Below, in pieces: positions 1 to 11,322 of a stretch of DNA of 64,000 nt (its first letter is position 1; every line of letters begins with the position of its first letter). Location: positions 231,296 to 295,295 of the forward strand of contig BCIJ01000019.1 in assembly GCA_001599935.1 (NCBI GenBank). Reading direction: 5' to 3'. The DNA is from Holtermannia corniformis. Taxonomy: Eukaryota > Basidiomycota > Tremellomycetes > Holtermanniales. Both the position numbers and the translations under genes were made by a program. The notes under the pieces are model-generated. The model had not been told where the DNA came from. It saw only the letters and a list, made by a program, of their open reading frames with translations, and made no database searches.

Positions 1-443
1 TGGGAGTGATTTTGGAGGATCGGGTAGTGATGTGGGGACGCCCAAGAAGAGGCGGAAAGCCGGTAGTGGTGGTGGAGGTGGAGCGTTCAACAAGGGGATG
101 CAATTGAGGTATGTACTTGGGTGCTATCCGGACTGGGATTCACGGTCACAGCCCCGCACTGGCAGCCCTTGTCGCGTCTGGCAGCCCGGCAGAGGACCCT
201 TCGCCTACGCAATGCTCTCGCCCGCAGACTGTCAAGCGGATATGGACGCACATCAAGGCGAACAGCTTACAAGATCCCAACGACAAGCGATACATCCAGT
301 GTGATGACCTGATGTATGCCGTCTTCAAAACGCACCGGTTGCACATGTTTACGTGGGTAGCAGTACCCCTGCACAGCTTAGACTGAAGACTGTACAGGAT
401 GAACAAGCTGCTCGGAAAACACTTTACGCCTGTAGACGAGTGA
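1..443 (+). CDS. SWIB/MDM2-domain protein, 3' part (5' end outside window)
   Basis: The gene enters from the left edge in frame from base 2. Exons are <2-108, 152-352 and 398-443, with introns 109-151 and 353-397. The first exon encodes a basic, Gly/Ser-rich linker (KKRRK followed by a glycine run). The rest is one SWIB/MDM2 domain: FNKGMQLSPALAAL, then CSRPQTVKRIW, HIKANSLQDPNDKRYI, CDDLMYAVF and a final MNKLLGKHF before the stop. Those blocks match the order and spacing of the family. SWIB domains occur in chromatin remodelling subunits and in fungal Uaf30/Tri1-type nuclear proteins, so a nuclear transcription or chromatin role is likely. The missing N-terminus, where Uaf30/Tri1 relatives carry a DEK-C domain, prevents a finer name. 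Confidence 0.85.
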
Positions 444-512
444 CAAACCCCCGAGATCAAGATTGTGACATTGCTTGTACTATACAAAGGTTGCATGCAC
501 CACTGCCGCGCC

Positions 513-995
513 TCACTTCTTCTTCGCCGAGGCCTTTTGCCTTCCCTGCATCTCCTTTGCCGACACCGTCTCGGCTTTAGCGCCCTCGCTCATCCAATCG
601 AAATCGCTCTCTCCGAACCCGGTCGCCTTTTCAGCCCCCGTCCCGTCCGCAAACCTCGCCTTGAACCGTCCGACCCGTCCTACGCCCTCACCGCCTTCAC
701 CCAGTCCTCGCTTCTCCTTCCCGGGCGCCCACAGCGGGTTATTCGTCACGTCGCGCGTCAGCCGAACGATCGCGGGCGTCGGAGCGGTAGTGTAGGATGT
801 AAACGTCGAACCGTCGGACAGCAGGATCTTTTGCGGGTAGATGGCGGGGAGCGGGTTTGGGATCGATGGTGCTGGCTTCATGTGGTATTTTGTGGGCCAC
901 TTGAGCGATGCTGTGCGCGAGGACGTGGACGCTTGGCGGGAAGAGGAAGGGAAGGAGCGGAGGATGCGGACGGGGTGGAGAGTGGATGTGGACAT
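513..995 (-). CDS. mrpl36: Mitochondrial large-subunit ribosomal protein bL31m
   Basis: Single-exon gene of 160 aa. I start it at the ATG ending at 995. The frame stays open further upstream, but the residues after this ATG form a typical mitochondrial presequence, rich in Ser, Arg and hydroxylated residues and without acids for about 40 residues. The mature part carries the fungal bL31m signature LLSDGSTFTSYTT, then VRLTRDVTNNPLW, followed by a lysine/glycine-rich tail ending in KKK. The product is expected in the mitochondrial large ribosomal subunit at the central protuberance. It converges on the SWIB gene with only 69 bp between stop codons. The longer 232-aa version starting at 1211 is less likely because its N-terminal extension is cysteine-rich and unlike the family. 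Confidence 0.85.
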   Translation of the reverse strand: MSTSTLHPVRILRSFPSSSRQASTSSRTASLKWPTKYHMKPAPSIPNPLPAIYPQKILLSDGSTFTSYTTAPTPAIVRLTRDVTNNPLWAPGKEKRGLGEGGEGVGRVGRFKARFADGTGAEKATGFGESDFDWMSEGAKAETVSAKEMQGRQKASAKKK

Positions 996-1355
996 TGTGG
1001 AGTGTTTTGACAGGCTGTAGGCAGTATGTCGACTGTGTACCGTCCTCTGCTCGTGCGTATGACCCTTGTGCTGCTGGTCGTTGATCGCAACGCAGGTACC
1101 CAACTTTTGGGACGCACCTCGAGACAGCCTGCGACCCGTGGGAAAGCAAACAATCTCGAATGTGGCAGCCATGCATGCATCGCATTTCAGCGTCCTCTCA
1201 ACGAATGTCAACGATCAATGATATGATTACGGGTGGGTCAGGGCCAGGTAGCTATGATAAGACCGTGTAAAGGCAGAGCCGGGCTTCGTCCAGCAAAGCG
1301 AGCAGCGAACAGCGTCCAAGATGTAGGTAACAATGCAAGAGTGGGATGGTGGGGA
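996..1355. other. Intergenic, bL31m 5' region
   Basis: This 360-bp stretch lies upstream of the bL31m start and downstream of the copper radical oxidase stop. Open frames here are short or antisense, and I see no RNA gene or repeat. Confidence 0.5.
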
Positions 1356-3682
1356 TCAAACGAGAAGGTATGCGAGGACGGCGCTGGCGCCTGCTACGAG
1401 GCCCGACAGTCGCGGCGAGAGGGTCAAGCCGGCGTTCTTGGTTGATTGCTCGGCGCTGGCGGCGTTGGCGGTCGCGGAGCCGGTCGGGCTGGCACCGCCT
1501 TCAGAGGTTGACGAGGATGAGACAATGACTTCGTCATCGGGCAGGACGGTCGCGGTCGATGTTGGCTGAGTCCCAAGCTGGCCGTTACCGATCATGATGA
1601 TCTACGCGAGTCAGCAACTGTCCCATTACCCTTCAATCACGCACCTCGCCAAGCGATGGAATGCCATCGACGACGTAGAAGATGAGTGCCGGACCCGGCG
1701 TGAACAAGTTGACGTTGATCGGCATCTGCGAGACCGAAACCGTCGTGACACCCGTCTCCTTGTTGTGCGAGTACGAGGTCGCGAGCTCGAGGAAGCGCTG
1801 GCCCATGTTCATGGCGTGCGTCGAGAAACCGGGACGGATCACGACGACCTTGCCCTTTGTGTAGTCGGCCGTCGTGTTGGTCGTAAACGTCCAGGCGTCA
1901 CCACCGTACGTGAGGCGTTCGGGCCAGGCAGAGACGTCGGGTCGCTCCTCGTCGTACCACAGAGGGTACCAACGCTCGACGGCATAGTTGGTACCCCACT
2001 GGACGTTGGTGACATCGGCGTTGGGGTTGCCTGCGGTCCATCAGCATGACTCTGCAAGTCAAGTCGAAGCTACGCACTGCCAGAGACAAGGATACTGCCG
2101 TCAACGAGCAGCATGGCCGTCGAGTGGTACATGCGCTCTTGGTCACTCTGCGTCAATCCGTCGCGTGAGAAGCGCGAGCCGGCGGCGGCGGTCGGGTTGT
2201 AGACAGCGGGAAGGTAGAGCGGGTCCTGGCCGTATGACTGGCCCTGCGACCAGATCTCGTTACCGTAGCCGGCCGTGCCCATGCCGACACCGTTGCCCAT
2301 CCACAGGGTACCGTCAGGCAAGTAGATGAATTGACCCATGCTGCGACCCTCGGGGAGCGAGTCGTCATCCTCGTACTTCGGGTTGTCATCTTCGGGTGAG
2401 ATCCGGACGCAGGTCGCATCGGCTGGCACAGCAGTGATGTTGAAGCCGGCGCCGCCGTCCGTCGACTTTTGGATGTCGGCCGCCGAACCACCGCAGAACA
2501 GCAAAGTGACCTTGTAGTTGTTGTCCGGAGTCAACGGCAGGATGGCAGTGGCGGCAGAAGCGGGGTAAACACGGATCGCGTGCGGCATGTCGGGTAATGG
2601 TGTCTCGGTCTTGGTGTCCATGTCGTAGATGATCGTCTTGTAGTTTGCCTGCATGAACAGCTTGCCGTTGGACAAGAGCCAGGTGAGCGGGTACAGGTTG
2701 ACGGGGACAGTGTCATTGAGGAACGCCATGTTGATCTGTGTGCCCTTGGACGGCCAGTACTCGTACGTTGGGTTGTTTTGGGCAAAAGTAGAGACGTAGC
2801 TGCAATTATCAGCGAAGAGGATGCGAGGTGGAGGCAGGGACTGACCCTCCGTTGTTGTCACCACCGATGATGATGACCGAGCCATCTGCGAGACCCTCGA
2901 CGGTCGGGTACCAGCGTTTGCTCTGTATGGTATTAGTATCGGTGGAATCACGGTCGTCAACTCACCTGCATGGTCAGAGCCGCACCACCTTCACTCCATG
3001 GGCATTGTGTCTCGACATTGCTGCCGCCATCGCACGGGTCCACGACACGGATCGCGTTACCGCCTTCAGTGTCGCCAAAGACGTTTGTGCCTGTTGGGTT
3101 CCACTGCTTGTCGTTAACGGCTGTGCCGTTGGTCGTGACAGGCTGGTTACCGCCAAACAAGGCGAGTGTACCGTTACCCTATGCACGTTAGTTGTGGTCC
3201 AGGCTGCGCACAGCCAGTCGTACCATGTGGTAGCCACCAGCGCAGAACGAGTTTGAGGCGACAAACTGGGGCGTGGCCGTGTTGGTCAAGAGGTCGTACG
3301 AGACGGCCCAGGCGGCGTGAGTAATGTCACCTCGTGAGACCTGCATCTCGTTGCCTTCGGCCTCTGTGGACGATGTAAGCACAGACCGGCTTGACAGCCA
3401 CGCTCATCAATACTCACTGTCCACAAAGATGGCCGTCGTCTTTGTACCCATAGCCATCATCTGTACGCTCACGCCACTCTCGCCAACATACTCGTAGCCG
3501 CCGAGTGGGACGGTGCCCTTTGGCTTTTTGAGCGCGGCCGCGGACCGATCGGTGGCCGTGCTGGCCCTTGCGGCCTTTTGGTGGGTTGCTCGCTTGACCA
3601 GGCGGGTCTCGAGGCCTGGTGCTGAAGCAGCGGCCGAGCCTGCGAGCAGGAGTAGTGAGAGGGCGGTCGAGGTTGTAAGCAT
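1356..3682 (-). CDS. Glyoxal-oxidase-type copper radical oxidase, probably GPI-anchored
   Basis: Seven exons: 3418-3682, 3224-3363, 2966-3178, 2846-2922, 2078-2799, 1645-2030 and 1356-1601, giving 682 aa. A signal peptide (about residues 1-19, Leu/Ala-rich) is followed by a glyoxal oxidase N-terminal kelch domain and a C-terminal DUF1929-type domain. The radical site is complete: the Cys of SFCAGG (Cys129) and the Tyr of NPTYEYWP (about Tyr244) are the expected thioether pair, the YH of ERMYHSTAMLL (about 456-457) gives the axial Tyr and a copper His, and FSTHAMNMGQ (His544) gives the other His. The family oxidises aldehydes or alcohols to acids with release of H2O2. The last exon is a Ser/Thr linker ending in a short hydrophobic tail with no cytoplasmic residues, which suggests GPI attachment to membrane or wall. 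Substrate cannot be told from sequence. Confidence 0.9.
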
Positions 3683-5023
3683 GCTGATGGGAGGGGTGAG
3701 TGGTCGAGGAAGGGGATGGGGGAAGCGAGAGCTCGAGGGCCCTCTGACGGTCTAAAGAGTGTCGATGGTCGGCGTGAGACGAGGTAGCGTCGGGCAGGAG
3801 GGGAGGCTGCTCGGGAAGAGTAGGAGGGGACGGGAGGGAGAGGTGAATGCCCAGAGAAAGGAGGGCTCGAGCACCGGTAGAGTCTTGCGCTGGCCTCCTC
3901 TAAGATTCTGAAACGAGCGTGTTGTGCGAGCGTTCCAAGCCGTTGACAGAGTCTTGACTGGTTCGGTCGAGAGGATGGCTACGTGCGCTGCGTTTGACGT
4001 TGCCGCCGCTTTGTGTTGTGATGCTACAGTCGCTCGCTACTCGCCGATGGCCAGTGCTGCGTACATCAGGAAACCGAGCTGGCGCACGGGATGGGAAATC
4101 ACGCACGCGACGCGTCCCTTTTGCTGCCGCACCGCCGAAAACCAAAACTCCTATCCGCTATTCCTGGCGAGCGCTCTTCAATCCAGCCAGCAGTGCTATT
4201 GTCGTGCTGTCTACAGAGGCTACGGCGCACACTGAGCGGCGCACGACAACAATGGCCGCGAGCCAACGTCTTGCTGCATCAAAGGATCGCCACGTGAGAG
4301 ACAAAACGCCAAGTTGCTTGGGCGACGAACCCCTTTGTGGGATGAAACTGGGCACAGCCAAGGTCCCGCCCAGTCTGTGCGAGATCAAAGGGTGTTCGAG
4401 TGAGAGCTTGGCGGCTCATGACCCGTCGATTGCGATTCACATGGACGATCAAAGGTGTTTCACGACACGGCCGAGGAGCCGTCGTACTGGCTGCAGCGCA
4501 GCACGGCCGTCCGGCTTTGCGTCGCCGCACAAACAAGCCTATGCAGGCAGGTTGACTATCGCGCTTTGTTATCTTGCGCCATTCCGAGCACAGGTGATGC
4601 CGATGCAAAGCCTATTGCTGGCGTCAGGGCTACTGCAGTGCACTGCCCGGCGCCAAACTCGACGCAATCCAAACTCGTGCTATCTCCGGAACCGTACGGC
4701 GAATTCCTCATCGTATGATCGATCGGTACACCTCGGAGCCGGTCGGATCGGGACGAAAGGGCGATGCAGAGCCACGACGTGTCCATGCTGAACACAACTG
4801 ACGTTGATGCCGATCGACAGCCGTACTGACAGCCGTACTGACAATCTCGCTGAATTCCGAGCTCCTTTCATCAAGCCCACTGACAGAGCCAAAATCCACA
4901 GAGACAGCAGAAAGACCAAGCAGCAGCAGTCCTTTGTCCGGTCACCCTTTGTCAATCCCAAGACCACCGTTCTACAAGTCCAACTCGCACCGCAACAATG
5001 TCCACCGATACCGAGTCGACAGC
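3683..5023. other. Long divergent intergenic region
   Basis: About 1.3 kb separates the oxidase start (minus) from the membrane-protein start (plus). A 265-codon frame at 3994-4791 has no recognisable domain, no splice context and random-looking composition, so I do not call it. A 12-bp unit (gacagccgtact) is repeated in tandem at 4817-4840. A CACGTG E-box lies near 4290. Nothing else stands out. Confidence 0.5.
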
Positions 5024-6411
5024 ATGTCAGAACAGGAACGTAGGAGATCCAAGCCGACCGACCCTACAAAAGTCGTGCGGGATGCAGCGCGCACGGCGGA
5101 AAAGACTGTCAGACCGGTGATTGATGCCGGTGTCCAGGCGCTCGGAGGGGTGCGTCCGATCGATCTCTCGGTAGTATAAGGACGGACACTGATGGGCTAT
5201 AGGCTGAAAGTATCAACCGTACAGTGAGCTCGCAGAGTAGATGACCTTGAGGGCGCTGACGATAATTGGCAGCTCAAGGACTGGAATCCGACAGTGTATA
5301 CTTACCTCAAAGACACGTACGCTACGACCGACCCAGCGAAATATGTCGTGACTCTCATCCCGGTCATGGTGCTTACCTCGTCAGTTCATTGCATGCCTCA
5401 AAGCACCGCTGATATACTGCTGCAGCCTCCTACCCGCTCTCGGCACCCCGATCAGCATGATAGGCTCCCTCCTATCTTCCCACTTCCTTCTAGTGACAGG
5501 CAAATCCACCATCGTCGCCTCGCTGCACCGCTCCTCTTCAGAGCCACCGCCAAAAGCATTGTCCCTCACGACGGCACTCACACTCTTCCTCGTCATCGGA
5601 GTGTTTCAGTTATTACCGAGCTTTATTCTCGATGTGCAATATCACTTCACGGCACTCTGGACCGTGATCGTACCTGGGGTACTGACGACGCGCTTGCCGA
5701 CGGGGAAGAGGGAGACGGTGGCGGATTGGGTGGCGAGTACGGCGTTGAAGCCGTTTCATCTTTTCTTAAAGGAGGTGCTGCCCCAGGTGCGCGTCACTGA
5801 TCGGGAGAGCTATATCGATAGTTGACGGCTCAAAGGCGCTCTCTAAACCCGGCAAGGGACCAGAACTTTCACAAGTCAGTGTGGCGCCAAGCCTTTGCTC
5901 ATATGCTGACCTAAGACTTGCAGATCCTCATCTTCGGTGGCGGTGTCGTTCTGCTACTGTGACTCGCTTTCCAGTCGTCGGATAGCGGCCAAAACTGACT
6001 TTCTCAGCCACATGGGGATCATCGGTGGTCTCTCTGGCTACCTCCTCATCTTCCTGTTCGCCGCTAAAGCGACCCTGTCCTCTCTTTCCCAGTCCCGCGA
6101 GAACAACCCGCTTCTCAAGGTCGAACAGATCGATCTACTCGCATTCTGGGTTCTGACCTGGTTCCTCTCCGTCTTGGAGAGCTTGCCGTTCATCAGCGAC
6201 TCGGTCATGTACCATCTCCCGGCCTGGTATCTCTGGAAGACGATCGGGATGGCGGCGATGCTCGCTGTCAGATCGAACAGCAAGGTATGCTGCGGGGTCC
6301 GGATCAGAGGGAATGAGGACTGATATCTGCATGTAGGAGAAACAGGCACCGTACACTGAATTCTTCTTCAGACCGGCCAGGAAATCGTCCTCGTCGAGCT
6401 CTCGAGAGTGA
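5024..6411 (+). CDS. Multi-pass membrane protein with TB2/DP1/HVA22-like C-terminus
   Basis: Eight exons: 5024-5149, 5203-5223, 5273-5379, 5426-5786, 5836-5874, 5924-5958, 6008-6284 and 6337-6411, giving 346 aa. The N-terminal 40 residues are charged. They are followed by several hydrophobic segments (around YVVTLIPVMVLTSLL, TALTLFLVIGVFQLL and ILIFGGGVVLLL). The last hydrophobic region contains FWVLTWFLSVLES and YHLPAWYLWKTIGM, which resemble the W-V/L..E and PFY..KT pattern of TB2/DP1/HVA22 (Yop1/REEP) proteins that shape ER membranes. The short C-terminus is serine- and basic-rich. Two frames that look like separate genes around 5825 and 5937 join cleanly through three short introns. The family call rests on the C-terminal segment alone and could be wrong. 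An alternative in-frame start lies at 4934. Confidence 0.6.
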
Positions 6412-6530
6412 TGCGTTCGCACTTGTGTCCGAGCGCTAAGCGTGTTCAAGCTGCCCTGCCAGTCCCTCGTAGCACACTGTACACGATGCATAGACACTAT
6501 CTGACATGGAGGACTGAACACTTTCAAAGC

Positions 6531-8573
6531 TCACTGCAAACTCCTCCTCGCCCTCGTCAATGGCCACGTTGCGAATAGCCCACGCCAGGCTCCGATCGGC
6601 TGCCGGCCAATGTGAGGGTCGTCCGAAGTGCTGGTAACTCCCCCACTGATCGCAACCCCGAACGGCGCCATGGCGAGCGTTGGTTCACCATTTTCCTGGC
6701 TGAGGTTGGATCCGAGGCTGCTGGCGGCTTCGGCTTCGGGGCTGCTGGCGGCTTCGGGGCTACTGGCGGCTTCGGGGCTGCCGTTGGGCCGGGCGCGCTT
6801 GTCAGCAAAACGGTCGTCTGCTACTCGGTTCACGATTGAGCTCCGTACAGGCCCACCTGGCCATGTCTACAGGACGTTTGAGCATGCTAGCCAAAAAAGC
6901 ACACGCTACTGACCGTACGGTGACTCCACTTCGCCATCATATCACGCGGCGGCCAGGCGCCTTCGAGTGCCACGTCTAACATGCTGTCGGTATCTGCCAC
7001 TCTGTCGATCGTTGGCGCAAGCGATGGCGCTTGAGAGGTGTACTTGGGGGTCTGCAGTCTCGATGGCAACCTTGATGTCGCATTGGATGAGGATGCACCC
7101 TTGGTATCTGCCGCCCATGTCGAGCGCCTGGATGACTGCGAGACATCGCGACGAGTGTTGAGCTGCCTCTGGGCGAATGGATCGAGTACGTCTTCTGCGT
7201 CTGAAAGACTCGACGAAGGCAGAAAGCTTCTCGAAACGTCCAAGTGACTACGTGTCAGCCTCTCCCGGCCCAACCACGAACCCGTCGTTTGAGCATCGTA
7301 GGGCGAGAGGCTGCTGTCGGACGCGTCGTGATGCGCTGCAGATGGCACTGTAATGGTCCGCATTTGCCTCATGAATCGGGGCGAGCTTCTGGGTCCTTGA
7401 CCTAGGATGTCTGCCCTTGACTCCGCAGGGAGGGGGCGCGGCAAGGGAATCGGTATCGGCGAGGATAGCGCTGTGTGCGAAAGCGGTGGTGTCTGCTGCG
7501 GAACATCGATCTCTGTATCATCGGGAGTTGAAAGGGTAGGGTAGGGTACCAGCACCAATTGCGGATCAAAGGCGTGTTGGCGGTTCACTACCAGTGCAAG
7601 TCAGCTATCTGGATACGCTCAAGGAAGGCACCCCGCCACTGACCCCAGACCCAAACGAACACTACCACCAACCACGCGGAGACGATGAACTGGCTGATCA
7701 TCTCGACACCGATGGTCCAGAGACTACCGGCCTCGGCGACCATGCGCACGACGAGTGAAAGTGCTTCGCCGAGTAGCGCAAGGACGGTAGCCAAGATGAG
7801 CGGGATGACCAGATTAAAGACCCTGCGGTGTCTGCCTTGGGGACTGATGGTGAGCGAATACGCCATGGCGACAAAAAGTGCATGCGCGAGGATGCCGAGG
7901 CAAGTACCGAGCATGTCCAGTAACTGAGTTGAAGGTGGGCACGCCAGAATGATGGCTGAAGCAATGCAAGGTCAGTAAGGATATACCTCCCAGAGCAATC
8001 GAGCAGGACGTACACAAAAATAGGAAAGGAGCAACGGCAGTCGTACCATATGTCAGCTTGTCACGTTGTCGAGCTATCTGCTCTCGGACACTGGGCTCGA
8101 CCCAGTCCTCGACATCGACCTCTGGGCCGAGGATTGCAGAAAGCGCGGTGCAAACCAGGAAGTAGACTAGGCCATGTCAATGGATAGGCTTCGAGCTCGC
8201 CTAAACTGCCGAGTACTGACCTGAACATCGAGCGATAGCGGCCAAGATTGATGCGACGTGATTGAAGACGCTAGCGCTGGCCGAGGAGACGCTTGCGCTG
8301 ACAATGACGAGGGTCCCAGTCGATATGTAAAGGAGAAGCGGGAGGCATAGCGACGCATTCACGGTTGCACTCTGCGGTCTGTGCATCACGAACGATGATC
8401 AATATGTCAGGACTGCAGTATAGCGAGAAATGCACTGACTCGCGGCGCGGTTCGGTAAGAGGGAGACTCTTTTCGATGGCCTGAAGCGTACCGCCAATGA
8501 TCGCTAGCGTGAAGGGTGCGAGGACGAGGGAGCAGCCTCCTATAGAAGTGAGGATATTGCTCAACTCAGCCAT
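6531..8573 (-). CDS. Seven-TM-like fungal membrane protein with long Ser-rich tail
   Basis: Six exons: 8440-8573, 8221-8378, 8014-8166, 7644-7955, 6914-7587 and 6531-6866, giving 588 aa. The first ~250 residues contain about seven hydrophobic helices (examples LVLAPFTLAIIGG, LPLLLYISTGTLVIV, LVIPLILATVLALL and FIVSAWLVVVFVWVWG). The remaining ~330 residues are hydrophilic, rich in Ser, Pro, Asp and Arg, and presumably cytoplasmic. The tail includes a short SPEAA tandem repeat. This is the layout of fungal receptor-like proteins, but I do not recognise the family and name no ligand or function. It lies in the same orientation as the DUF6534-like gene at 8731-10792, only 157 bp away, and the two have the same helix-plus-tail design. 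The start is the first Met before TM1; a longer frame begins at 8687. Confidence 0.7.
6718..6782. repeat. Short in-frame tandem repeat (SPEAAS units)
   Basis: On the coding (minus) strand the unit AGCCCCGAAGCCGCCAGC is repeated about three times with a small GAAGCC insertion. It encodes a run of SPEAAS-like units in the cytoplasmic tail of the 6531-8573 gene. Copy number could vary between strains. Confidence 0.7.
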
Positions 8574-8730
8574 GTTTGTCAAGCTATCTGCAGACCCGGT
8601 GGTAGTGACGGCGAGGAAACACCTGGTGGCGAGTCGCCACCCAAGACATACGACATCATTGGTGTCCGACAAGACTGTATGAAACATGATACATGTATGC
8701 TACGGCTTGGTATCTGGCACATGGTCGCCA

Positions 8731-10792
8731 TTATCTGTTCTTCTTCATCGGTCTACTAGACGGCTCCTCGGCGCCAAGGATGTCCATCAGGGTCAGCATC
8801 CCGCCTCCACCGCCGCTCTCCAGACTCTCACGCCCCTCCGCACCACCTGACGACTCCTGCAGTGGCCCCAATCCACTCAACCCAAGCTGCTGAGCGCCAA
8901 CCTTTGAAGGTCGTCGATACGTGTAGATCGACGATGTTGTGGCCGAGCTGGGCTCAAAGCGCTGAGCGGCGAACAGACTTTCACCTTCAGTCGGGCTCGG
9001 GGTCAGTGTCGGCTGCGAGTGGTGCCGTAGCACGGTGCGCGTGGGCTGCGGCATGCTGAGTTCTACAGGACGAGGTGGCGGCGAGGTTGCTATGCTGGAG
9101 ACCGTGTGGGCAGACGGCGAGAGGAGCGAGGTGAGTGACGTTGGTACCGACGGCCGGCGAGTATCGTTGAACCCTGGTTGCGGGTAGCGATAGTCGTATG
9201 TGTCTGGGTAGGACGCCCGCTAAAGTGCTCTTCTTAGCCACGCTCGACGTCCCTTTGTACTCAGACTCACTCGGAACGGCTGATGGTACGTGGCTCCACC
9301 AAAGCGCCTCTCCTGACGCCCGCCGCGGTGCTGTTCTACACCTTCAGGGTTGAACATGACCCAACCGAACCAACCGCCCCACTTGCGCCAAGATCGACTG
9401 AGCCACCCTTCTTCGAGCTTTCGCGGTTTGCTTTTTGGACTCTGCGGTTCGACTGGGGGCGGTAGCGGCTCCGTGTGCCAGCCCTGCATGATTTCAAGGG
9501 GAAAAGGTTGGGCTGTCGAGTGATTCATCGGGGCCGAGGAAGGACCAAGCGCGCGGTCGACGGCGTCATCTTGGATCGACTGATCCAGCCGCTCAGAGGT
9601 TGCTTGAGGAATCGAGAGGGAAAGGAGGAGGGTGATTGTGTAAACTTTGGGGATCTACCGGCAGCAGAGTCAGTTTCACCGATGTTACTTTTGAGCCGGC
9701 GGCGTGAAGAGCCAGTGTCGATAATTGATATCAAGTGACTGTCGCGCTCGACTTACAGCAATAAAGATCATGTAAGCGAACGAGCCTGATGTCCACATGT
9801 CGGTGTAAATGAGCACCAGAGCTACGATCTGGATCGACGTAACGGCCAAGCCGCCATGGAAAGTGATCAACTGGCAGGCTGGGTCAGCTCGGTGCCGATG
9901 AGATCGCAGGCACTGACGATGAGCTTTGTAAGCATACCGTTACTGCCCTTGCCGCGGTTCAGCTCGCCCAAATCCTCCCCTGATCGATCGGTGAGCCTTG
10001 CGCGCGCCCACCACAGCTCCCAGCAGAGCACGCCGGCCAAGCAGACATCGACGGCCGACGAGCAAGCGAGCCATATCTGGCTGAGGCGATGAAACGTCTG
10101 CGACTCGGCGTGCTCCTTGCCTAATAGAGCGAGATTGCCGATTGCGTAGATCTGCCACGAAGCGCCGGTGCCGAGCGCGAAAGAGAGAAGGATGCCCAAT
10201 ATGACGAGTGCCGAGAGAAGGGTGCGCGTGACGGGGTGGGCGAGAAGCGGGAAGAGGAAGCGAAGAGAGGTCAGAAAACGGTGTGATCGGAGAAGCAGAA
10301 AGAGCTGCGCGATGGCCGTTGGGAACAGTCCGAAGAAGGGAGAGAGGAAGAAGGAAGTGTGTGGTGTCAGAAAGCCGAGAATGTCGAGGAACGATTCGGC
10401 AAACATCTAGGCGCTGGGAGTCAGCGAGGTTGACGACGTTGTTGACCTCGACTATAACCCACATGCCAGCCGCGAGTATAGTCTGCGCCCATCTGAACCA
10501 GATTGGTCAACAGTACGAAATGGATCAAGGCGCGCAGTTTCCAGCTGGGGCGGGGCTGAAGCCGCAAATACTGGATGGCCAGCACCAGTACGACGCCCAT
10601 TCCTGCGGATCGTCAGCTTGTTCCGGCCTCATCTCTCATCAGCCCACCCAAGCTAGCCAGACAGATCCCAAGAAAGAATGGCCCAACTAGGACGCGTCAG
10701 TCTGATCCAGCTCGCCAAGCTCACCAACCTATCCGAGCCAGATTGAACCGCGTATCCCCCACCGGCAGCGGGTCCAAGCCCAAGTCTGCCAT
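8731..10792 (-). CDS. DUF6534-like seven-TM membrane protein
   Basis: Seven exons: 10729-10792, 10648-10686, 10463-10602, 9918-10406, 9757-9870, 9271-9654 and 8731-9219, giving 572 aa. The N-terminal half has about seven hydrophobic helices. After the fifth, a basic cytosolic loop leads into GMLTKLIL, HGGLAVTSIQIVALVL and then YMIFIAIPKVYTITLLLSLS. This matches the order of the DUF6534 domain of basidiomycete membrane proteins, in which a ..RLI...G.LTS motif is followed by P..K.Y...LL..LN. The C-terminal ~290 residues are hydrophilic and rich in Pro, Ser and Arg. Function of the family is not established; receptor or transporter roles are guesses. It follows the other seven-TM-like gene on the same strand. 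Confidence 0.75.
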
Positions 10793-11322
10793 GGCCCAGA
10801 CGCGACGCTCGCCTGCGAGGTCGACTGTTGACGTCGTCGAGTGAGCGAGCTCGAAGGAAGTTTCGGCGGACCCATGCGGCCCTGTGTTGGCTCGGCCCTA
10901 GGCGCTTGTGTGTTGGCCGCGCGTCCGAGCGAGATGCGGTCCTTGTGATCATCTCCCCGCTCTGGACCGCGCTTGCCCTGCGCCGATCGGATTCCTGAGC
11001 GCTGGTCAAAGGAGGTACATTGCGATCGAGGCCAGTCGGCGCCGCAACAGTGTCAGCGAGCACTCAACCGTCAGCGTGCATCCGCTGTTTAGCTCGGCGA
11101 AACCTTGTCAGCGCACACGCGACTAGACGGTCAGTGCTCAACAGGGTGCAATCGAACGCTCAGGGGACCGCGGTGATCCGCAGAGCCCGGAGCGCGGGCC
11201 CGGCGCCGGCGCCGGCTAGCGAATAGGGGTCGGATCCATACGGTCTACAATAGTACAGCGATAGGCGGGCATCATGCGTGCGGGCGGGGCGTGTTGACAA
11301 GGCATGAGTGGCGGCACTCGAC
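10793..11322. other. Intergenic, GC-rich
   Basis: About 530 bp between the DUF6534-like gene start and the calcineurin B stop. It contains a GC-rich patch near 11185-11220 with repeated GGCGCC steps. Overlapping frames on both strands show no domain and no splice pattern. I see no gene here. Confidence 0.5.

Noticed and set aside
465..1010. 181-codon plus-strand frame
   Set aside because: Exactly antisense to the well-supported bL31m gene; a shadow of its codon bias.
3994..4791. 265-codon plus-strand frame
   Set aside because: No recognisable domain, Cys/Arg/Ser-rich random composition, and no intron pattern in a genome where nearly every gene has several.
5457..6323. Two separate membrane-protein genes
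   Set aside because: Short introns at 5787-5835, 5875-5923 and 5959-6007 join the frames into one protein without phase conflict.
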